A stretch of DNA of 64,000 bases. Source: Trichosphaerium sp. ATCC 40318 (Eukaryota > Discosea > Flabellinia > Trichosidae). The notes under the pieces were generated by a model, which searched no databases, was not told where the DNA came from, and saw nothing but the letters and a program-made list of their open reading frames with translations. Position 1 is the stretch's first letter. Each line of letters begins with the position of its first letter. A program made the position numbers and the translations under genes. Below, one piece after another: positions 55,966-64,000 of this stretch. The DNA lies in NCBI GenBank assembly GCA_038496445.1, contig JALMLS010000027.1, positions 1 to 64,000 on the forward strand, written 5' to 3'.

Positions 55966-57637
55966 ATGAAGATATTTGGCAAGAAAAAGAACAAGACGCC
56001 GGTTGCGCCGGTGAAACCAACTCCTGACCCATCTAAAGCTATATGGGCGCGTATTCCAGTGTATAAACTCGACCTAAACCTAACGTAGGGCGTATCAGTA
56101 TTTGAAGCAGCTCAGCGCTCAGACCCTGATTGGTTAGTGCCATCACCAATACGCGTAGCAGCATCGTTTCTCAATGAACATGGTACGTAAAATTAGCAAC
56201 ATTCGGCTAATTGATGCTCAGGTATTGATGAAGAAGGCTTGTACCGTATACCGGGATCGCTTGCAAAAATTAACGGCTACAGAGACAAATTTAACGCTGG
56301 TTGTCAAAATGTACTTTTGTGTTTGTTTTTACAAAATGTAGGTGAAAATGTTGTGTTTGCTCAGTACGATCAAGCGGAAGCAGCAGGCGTCATAATTAAT
56401 TTTATGAAAAACTGTACAGACAGTTTCCTAGGCAACGATTTGCGCCCGCAATTTATTGCAGCCGGAAGTACGCCACAGAGTTTCATTAATGTCATAAACA
56501 TTGACTCATTAAACTCGTAGCGAGTGGCGACACTGAGGCAATAAAAAAATTGCTGACGCAACTGCCACTGGTAAATAGGTACACCAACGCCACTATCACG
56601 CTTATTAATTGTCAAGAACAACCCACTGACAAAAAAATTTAGAGAAACGCTTCGCGTACTATCTGAGCATTTGGCGTTATTGGCATCGAACTCTGAAAAA
56701 AATAAAATGACAGCTGATAACATAGGTGTTTGTTTCGGTCCATCATACGCGAAAGTTCTCCCTATACTCATAAACAATGTTACAACGTACGAGAAATAAT
56801 ATATGTGTTACGATTGAGTATTCTGCACTAGTATTTTTCCAGAGACGGTAGTATTTGGCGTGTCAATACAAGAGGTACCGAATAGATTCCCAAAAATCAC
56901 CTCACGCTGATCCTCTTAGGCTGCACAACGCTCAGGCACGCAATATTCTTAATTCCTTTTGGGAACTAATTTCTAAGTAGATCCGAACGGTTTAATTCCC
57001 TCTCCAATTCGCCTAACAATCGACTTCTTAAACGCAAAATGTATTATACGTTCAGCTGAAAATTACCATTAAAACAATCGTTAATTCCTCTTTTGCTAAT
57101 GCGGTTCAATTAGGTTTGGGCGAAGAACAACTATGGCGCGAAACTGGTAGCCTTTCTGCCGTAAAGGAGTGTAAATACATGTTAAACTCTGGTTTACAAC
57201 CAGTATTTACGTTGGCAGACTCAAGCACTTGCACGAGTATTGTAGGCTCTTTTCTACGCGATTGCAAAGGTAGAGAACGGCACAACTCAGTTTAAAGGAG
57301 TAATTGGTTTTTAGGAAACTTTATATCAGATGCTCTTTTGGACGTTCTCACATTATCTGACGAGACAGAAAAGATATCTAAAGCGAAAGTACGTGTATTT
57401 TTTATTGCTGATTTGCGAAAAAAAATAGTCGGGACTTTCTAATTCCATTTTCAGGAACTTTTAAGAAACGAATCAAAACAAGTTAGCGCGTCATTGGGGC
57501 ATATTGTAAAGCATATGGCAAACTATTTGCAAGTACATAAAAAATTAAAGTGTGACATGGTTACTGGTAGCTTGGGGCGTAACTTTGGTAAGGTGCTATC
57601 ATTCCTAGTGCTTCATTGTGGGGAACTGTTTTCGTAG
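55966..57637 (+). CDS. Tandem RhoGAP protein
   Basis: ATG 55966 (MKIFGKKKNKTPVAPVKP). A first RhoGAP domain spans 56100-56780: DWLVPSPIRVAASFLNE, the catalytic arginine in GLYRIPGS, DQAEAAGVIINFMKN and MTADNIGVCFGPSYAK. An in-frame TAG lies just before it at about 56086-56088 (CTA ACG TAG GGC). A second, more divergent domain follows: VVFGVSIQEV, NGLIPSPIRLTIDFLN, LWRETGSLSAVKEC (Arg retained), DSSTCTSIVGSFLRDC and SASLGHIVKHMANYL, ending at TAG 57637. GAP domains switch off Rho GTPases. Intron phases are consistent. The internal TAG could mean a pseudogene, an error or readthrough. Confidence 0.8.
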
Positions 57638-57764
57638 TCAGAAAACTAGCAAAAAAATAAACACGGATACATACTGTGGTCAGGATGCTGGAAAAGGACA
57701 GACTCGAGCATTAGAGTATTGCTAGAAAATAATAAAATGCGATTGTTCGTAAAATATTGTGAGT

Positions 57765-58430
57765 TTATGTATCAATTCTCTTGTATTTGGCGCCATTCGT
57801 TGTTAAAGTTACACCATTTAATCCTACGCTTACGTCTGAGATTTCACGCTCATCCAAAAGCGCATAGCGAAAAGAAGTATTGTCTAGGGCCCAATTTTCT
57901 ATTCTGCCCGAAAATTGTTGATCGCCAATTGCACAATCGTATCCACCACCCTCTGATATTGTGAATGAATCCAAATTATTGTTCTCAGCTACCCACTTAC
58001 CTAGTTTGTGTTAGGTTAAGAGTGAACAATTCTACAAAGTGCACACCATAGAAATGCCTTGGAATAACGTTAGCGTTTCTATAGATCTTCTCTCGTTTAG
58101 TTTCAGAAGTGGTTATTCCTGTTAAACTACGTGCAAACTCTCCGTCTGACCAAAACAGAAGCGGTGCTAGTACTAAATTCACACCACCAAGTATAAGTAC
58201 GAGCCCAAGCCATCCGTAAGAACGTGTACGCGCTAAAACAAAAATCAGTAAAAAGTGGAGTAACTAAAATAAAAATTTACTGCAAACAAAACTGCTTTAT
58301 TTTGTACCTTGTAGCCTTGAACTCTCTCGTTCGGCTAACAAGTAGTTTAACTCCTCTACGCGTGCGCTGAGGTTTGAAATAGCCTGTTTCACGTCACTTG
58401 ATTCATCTGTGAAGTTGTTTTAGCTAAAAT
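57765..58430 (-). CDS. Coiled-coil plus single-span membrane protein
   Basis: Reverse strand, three exons. The first piece (about 58310-58420) is a coiled coil: AISNLSARVEELNYLLAERE. After an intron comes a membrane span, GWLGLVLILGGVNLVLAP, then an extracellular-looking region with SLTGITTSETKREKIYRN and HFYGVHFVELFTLNLTQ, and a last exon, EGGGYDCAIGDQQFSG, RYALLDEREI, stop at 57765. No start codon could be fixed. The first exon may be one of several. The family is not recognised; the coiled coil next to the span recalls SNARE-like or receptor-like proteins only in layout. Confidence 0.5.
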
Positions 58431-59059
58431 TTTATTTTTTCTGAAAGAAATTATTGTCCAAATAAATGAATAAGCGTACTTTGTGTTCCTTCTTCTTTAG
58501 TTGTAGTTTTTGTGTAATTCTTAATGTCGTCTTTAAATTTATTGGTACAATAAAATCTTTTAACAGATTGAGCCTTTTTTGTGGCCTATCTCAGCGTAAA
58601 CAATGTATATTTTTTTTCAGGGGCGATTTGGGGAAAAACTACATACATTGTCAGTAAACCTACATGTTTCTTTCCGTTGTGACTTGTTTACACTTGTAGC
58701 GCCTTGCCGTAAGAAAGATAGCATAATCGACTACAAGACGAGGGAAGAATTTTTATTGTTTTGGTCAGAAATAAAGGAAAAACCTTTTCCGAATAAAATA
58801 ACATCCTGGATCTGTTTTCGACTGCAACGCAGTTTACACTAGTCTACTTACACAACCAAAAAAAAAACAGCGAACGAAGATAAATCTGGACTTTTGAAAA
58901 CTCGTATACTTTTATACAAATACAAAGCTCACAACAACTGCTCAGAGTAAGTATCCAATTCCCCATCCGTTTTCAGCAAACATACAAACTTAAAGTTTGG
59001 TTTGCCGCGTTTCTCCTAAAGCTTCGTTTCCAACAAACTTATAATTATTTAGTTTCCTA
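58431..59059. other. Gene-poor stretch with an open frame
   Basis: A + strand frame at 58603-58842 reads IDYKTREEFLLFWSEIKEK then PFPNKITSWICF and could be a short exon, but no start, splice partner or homology is evident. Poly-A and poly-T tracts are frequent. Confidence 0.3.
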
Positions 59060-62000
59060 ATGGGGGTTGTCACTGGTGCGAATGCGCAGCTCGTACGTTA
59101 TCTTTTTTTCTTTTTTTTCTTGCGATCTGCAGAACTCAACTTTTCTCTCCAAATTCGGATCCAAACGCTATAATTCGCTCGTCAACGACTGTTTTAACCC
59201 AATGGTAGGTTCTGCTCTTCGTTCAGTTATTTATTATACAAAATGGTACGTATTTCCATAAAGAAGCGTGTTGCTGATCAACTCGGTTTAGTTATGTCTC
59301 AACTTGTGACTACAACTCTTGTGCCTGACTTGGTCTCTCCTTTTGACAGACCCGCCCCTGGTGCTAGGCTCGTACATACCGTTATCATAGACTCGGCTTG
59401 TAGTTTGGTACGTTTGAAGCGCCTCAGGCAGATATTCTATACACAAAATATGTACTGTACGTACTTACTTTCAATAGACCGGTACCGAGGCGTCAAACTG
59501 GGCTTCTCCTATCCTTATTACAACCAATGGTGACGATCCTGGGTTGGCACTTGCAGATTTTAGTTCGGGTCTCACTGTGATTCCTTCAGATGGTGACCTT
59601 ACAGGTCTGGCATTTCCTCTTAATTTGAGATATGAGTACACTCTTCCTTCTGGTGGGCAAAACTACACTGAATTGAGTTTCGTTACCCCAGTCGGTTTTT
59701 GTGACTCTACTGCAACCGGTCCTAGCGGAGAAGATACACAGCAAATACAAACTGATTTCATCCCGCCAGCTCTTTCAAACTCTGTGGCGCTTTCTGTACG
59801 CACAATTTTTATAGCACGTTAAAACAAATTCTGTACATATTCTGTGTTCTATTTTTAGTATCTACAAACTAACTATTGTGTAGGGTAACCAAATTGTATC
59901 ACAAACGCCAGCCACGTTTGATGTCAGATTTACTATTGATGATGCCAGCGCTTTGTTTGTGGGTGCAACTTTAAATAACTTTGGTACTTCCAACGTAGAG
60001 ATTCTTGGTCCTGGCACCCCTACAGTGCAGCTTTCCAACGTCGATACATCCCTCGCACCTCCACAAGCTGTGCAGTTAACGTATTCTGTTACTGTTGGAG
60101 AAGCCGACTCTGGAATGTACTCGTTTCAATTAATAAATAATGTACGGTATTGCTTTCTCTCAACCCTACCTCACCTTCTTGTTAGGCTGCTATCGCAGAT
60201 AGCGCAGGTAATTCATACTTAGCCGCTGCTGTACTCTCTGTAGATGTGGACAGTAAGCCTCCAACTGCAACTACAACAAGCACTGCTCAGGACTCTACGA
60301 TTTTCCCTCGTTCGTTTACTTTGAACATTGGCTTTGATGAGCCTGTACTAAGCGCTGGAGCTGAGTTAGTTATTAAAACTTCTACAGGCACTGTAGTACC
60401 TGCTGCAGGATGTAAGTATTAGCGTTCATCAAGTGTATTCTAATATTGTTTTAGACCTTGCAACTTTTAGCCAACCAACTGCTTCTAATTTCTCGTACTC
60501 AATTACCGCCAACACTCAATTTGCTCCTTTTGAGGACATCATTTTCAGTCTCGTTGGAGTAACTGATTTGGTCGGTAATGAATTTCCAGAAGATTCCTTA
60601 CTCCCAAGCCCTATTACTGTTGATGTTATTGTACGTCATTACTCTTGTTTGCTTTCTACAGTGCTAATGATACAATCAGAATCCCCTCATAAGTAATGCT
60701 GATACAATACCTACTGAGAACATTAAAGTTCAGGGCGCCATTGATTTGGTAGTTACCTTTAGCGAATTACTGGATGAAGATTCAGTCAGCAGTGGAGATT
60801 TGGATTTCTTACTTGATGGTGTTGCTATGTGTACGTTTTTTTTTCTTTTTCACCAGTTTACGTTGGATATGTTTTTCCTAATATTTTTACTTTAGCTGGT
60901 CTCGCTACTGTTGGAACACCTACTTTTGCCAATGACGGCAGTAGGACTACCGTTACATGGCCTATTAATATTGCAGATAATTCGGTACAACCTTTTTCTC
61001 TTTTCGAAAAAATTGTTGAACTTTCACTCATCCAAATCGTAGGGTACACTTTCTGTGCGCATCCTAGAAACTGGTCAGTTTATTACTGATGTAGCTGGAA
61101 ACAATTTCTTGGGTAGTACTGTCCAAGGTGGTTCCCAACTTGGTCAACCATTCCGTTCCCTAGTACTTGATTTCGTGGATCCTGTATTTATTGACACAAA
61201 TGACAATTCTTCAATCAGAGGAACTTTGTTCACGCATACAATTGAATTCGATGAAGACGTATTTGGTTTAAACGCAGCAGCTATTACGATCACACCTTAT
61301 CCAGTTGCGGACAACGTCTTTTTTATGTCTCTTCCTTTGAACATCGAACCTGTGTTCGCTGTTAACTCCGCAGTTACTACAAGAACTATGACGTTTGAAC
61401 AAGTCTTTACGGCAGCAACCAAACAAAATTGCATTAATGACCTTGCTCTCTACCCTCCCATGCTCTCGTGCAATGGAATTGTACCTTCCAGTCCACAAGC
61501 TTACACTGCCGTATCTGGTGTTGTAACTGTAGACGTTACTCCCAATCTAGTTTCGGACATTACCATTGATACACGCAATAATTTCAGTGAATCAGCTGCT
61601 GTTGTTTACACAGTTGATTTTGCTTTTCCTGAAATTTATCAAGTACGTCCATTTTGCTGTACAACAGCTCCCACGGCCTTCAACTAAATTTTCATTAGTG
61701 TACCGTAACTAGTGGAGGCAGTCCTGCTACCCCCGACACTAGGCTCGGTGTTTCCTTCTTTCTTGACTGTGATTTCTCTGAAATAGTTGATGATTCCGCT
61801 AAAACCGAGTCAACTATTGCTACCGCTCCTGGTTTGAGTTTAGTTCAGATCAGCGATAATGGAGAATACTCTTCAGCAAGATGGGCATTCAACTTGCAAC
61901 CAGAGTGCGGTTTTTTTTTTTTTGGAATCAAGCAGAACTAATGTTTTTACTAGATCAACTGAGACCACCTTTTCATTTCGAATCGCCCCTAATTCACGTG

Positions 62001-64000
62001 TTGTTGATTTGCGTGGCAACTCTCTTCGAGCTTACAACTTAGCCTTTACAAACATTGATGTTGTGAGTCCAACTGCCCTTACACCAACTGTAAACACCAC
62101 AGTCCACCCTGGTGCTTCTCTCGCAACCACGTTTGGTAAAACGATTGTACTTGCCGTTAGTTTCTCTGAGAATGTAACGTACGTTATTTTTTCGTAAAGT
62201 AATTCTATTGGTTTAGTATTTGTTAACAAACCATTTAGTGGAGCTGAAGCAGTAGATGTTTCGTCATCCTTTGACGGGTTTGGTAGTAACGGAATTGTGA
62301 GTTACGACGTAACACCTGTTGGCATGTCTAAACAAGACTACGTCATCACTATTGAAGTGGCAGATGGCTTGGAACTTACTGGTACTTTTGATTTTACAGA
62401 CAGCAGTAGTGCTGCCGTTCAAGATGAAGGTACGTTGGAATCAAAAAAACCCTTAATTTTTCTTTTTCTGATAATACTATTTAGCTGTACCTTCCAACTC
62501 TCTTCTTCCTTTTGAAGCAATCTCTTTGACAGTTGATACTGTAAAACCTACACTTGTGGGAGCATCACCTGCTAGCGGTAGCCCCGCTTTCCGTGTTGTA
62601 CGTAGTTTATCTATTTCAACAAAGAAATACGCATTTGTTCTCACACAACTTAGGGCGGTAGTGGCATTACGTTCGAGTTCGAATTGGAATTCAGTGAGCC
62701 TGTTACTGGAGTAAATGCTACCTCTATCGAAATTATGGACTCTAACTTTGCTATCACTAAAGTTGGTAAGTTGATTTTACCTTGTTTTTTAACCGTTCTT
62801 ACACTTTGTAGCTACTGTTGGTGCTAGTACAGTACACCAATTCGAAATTGAAAATCTTGATCCTAATTTGCTTCGTCCAACAAGCACCTTTACCATTGTA
62901 TTCAATTCTGAAGCCGTTATTTTGGTATGGAGCTTAAACACTGTCTCTTTGTTTACGTATTTCCTTAGGATACTGCTAATCCACCCAACCAATTGGATAT
63001 TTCCGGTATATCCAGCACATTCTCTTATGAATATGATACATTCGGTCCTGCTATAACCGATGTTGATGTTTCTAGCGCTGTTAGTGAGTTTGCGTCTACA
63101 ATAGGAAACTTTGTTCGTGCTACTAGCAACGGTGCTATAAGAGTCGTATGGACTTTTGACGAGCGTGTTGGCGCAGGAGCTAGCCAAGACGGCAGATTAA
63201 CCTCTAATCATGTTGTATTGAAAGACAGTACTTCTAATCCAGTTCTAACAAGCTCAGTTGGTACTTTTATTGTTTCCGCAAATGGTGAGGGTGATGTGTG
63301 GACAACCGCCATATTTTTGAACCCAGATCCTATGAATGATGGTGTACAATTCTCTCTTGGATTTTCCACCACATCGCCAACTGTAGTTACTGATGAACCA
63401 TCTCCGGCTGCTACAAACTTTGTTGTAAATGATGCCTCTCAAATGGAATTTGATGCGAGCAGTTTTATTTTCACAGTTGATATCACGGTATGTAATCGCT
63501 CTCTTTTTTTTTATTCCAAATATTTTGTTTGTTCAAATACTCATGTTTTTCAGAAACCGCAAGTGGATACATTTGCCCCGGTAAACAAAAGCACACAAAG
63601 ACCACCACTCAATGCTGCTGAAAAACGACCAAGATCGTTTATTTTGACTGTTGAGTTCAGCGAGAATGTTTATATTAGAGATCAAACAGCTCTTGATGAA
63701 TTCATTACTTGTGAACTGCAAGGTGGAGGTGTTTGCCCTGGGTTCACGGTAGAGTGTGATGGTACAAACATGGGTTGCCAATTCGGCTCCACAGGAACTA
63801 TGCAATACAACTTCACTGTATCATTTACTGATGTGAGTCTACTTTCAAATTCCTCAAAACTTGTAATTAATGGTATTAGGATGCTGCTGTTGTTTTGGGC
63901 TGTAACGAAAACAGCGCTCTCGATAGAGCAAACAATGTCCCTGATTCAACCTGCTCTTATGCTGTTGTTATCGATGGAGCAGAACCAAATGCTACTTTTA
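59060..64000 (+). CDS. Giant extracellular protein of bacterial Ig-like repeats (5' part)
   Basis: The gene runs off the window's end. The start is uncertain: ATG 59060 (MGVVTGANAQL) or ATG 59243, both before weak first exons. From about 59490 many short-intron exons encode beta-sandwich repeats with a shared pattern: an aspartate-starting linker (VDTVKPTLVGASPASGS, DTFAPVNKSTQ), then a FSEPV/FSENV strand (FEFELEFSEPVTG, LTVEFSENVYIRD, FDEDVFGLNAAAITI) and SLTLDV or VDVTPNL ends. These fit the bacterial Ig-like (Big) family that forms long stalks in surface adhesins. Cys pairs (CELQGGGVCPGFTVECDG) occur near the end. Function is probably adhesion; secretion is inferred, because no clear signal peptide is visible in this part. 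Confidence 0.75.

Noticed and set aside
1-64000. Alternative genetic code with TAG as a sense codon
   Set aside because: Several well-conserved genes (2OG oxygenase, TIMP-like, Cys-rich protein) end naturally at TAG; the internal TAGs are better explained as damage or errors.
1-64000. tRNA, rRNA, insertion sequences or prophage
   Set aside because: Looked for, but no cloverleaf, rRNA segment, terminal inverted repeats or transposase was recognised.

Overview
This window is nuclear DNA from a compact, AT-rich, intron-rich unicellular eukaryote. Genes sit on both strands, usually a few hundred bases apart. Most are cut by short introns of about 30-70 bases that begin GTACGY or GTAAGT and end TAG or CAG, so a typical protein is spread over several short open frames. 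The contents are eukaryotic: spliceosomal SmF, ZCCHC8, RhoGAP and RhoGEF proteins, a DCAF4-like WD40 protein, BTB proteins, an eRF1-family protein and tail- or GPI-anchored proteins. I cannot name the lineage. TAA, TAG and TGA all end well-conserved genes, so the standard code applies. Exon joins were worked out by hand from reading phase and family resemblance and are predictions.

Layout. 0-10 kb: the end of a repeat/nuclease gene, then reverse-strand genes for a DCAF4-like protein, a NUDT16-like Nudix hydrolase, a YbaK plus EMAPII tRNA-binding protein, a small coiled-coil protein, an unknown protein, and a Fis1-like protein that appears joined to a KCTD-type BTB domain. 10-17 kb: a secreted, probably GPI-anchored beta-helix protein, a gene-poor stretch, an unknown basic protein, a broken Ca2+-ATPase fragment and an intronless bacterial-looking SnoaL-like gene. 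17-21 kb: a large protein of at least nine WY/GG modules ending in a nuclease-like domain. 21-33 kb: BTB-BACK protein, two unknown genes, a divergent eRF1, a DH-PH-PP2C signalling protein and SmF. 33-38 kb: secreted cysteine-rich proteins, including one with a TIMP/netrin-like fold, and a small membrane protein. 38-46 kb: a disordered NPF/DPF-motif protein with an alpha-COP-like C-terminus, a two-TM mitochondrial-type protein, a ZCCHC8 homologue and a P-loop kinase. 46-54 kb: three YwqK/MORN-type repeat genes interleaved with a patatin lipase and a vWA protein. 54-64 kb: a TPR/2OG oxygenase, a tandem RhoGAP protein, a membrane protein and the start of a giant extracellular Ig-like protein that runs off the window.

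Themes. Rho-family control appears twice (GEF and GAP), as do surface or secreted adhesion proteins. Mobile or rapidly evolving families (WY-module nuclease, YwqK repeats) are each present in more than one copy. The most unusual items are the eRF1-like protein with all three stop-decoding motifs altered but GGQ intact, the WY-module nuclease family, the DH-PH-pseudophosphatase fusion, the TIMP-like protein, and a dense scatter of CACGTG palindromes in introns as well as between genes.
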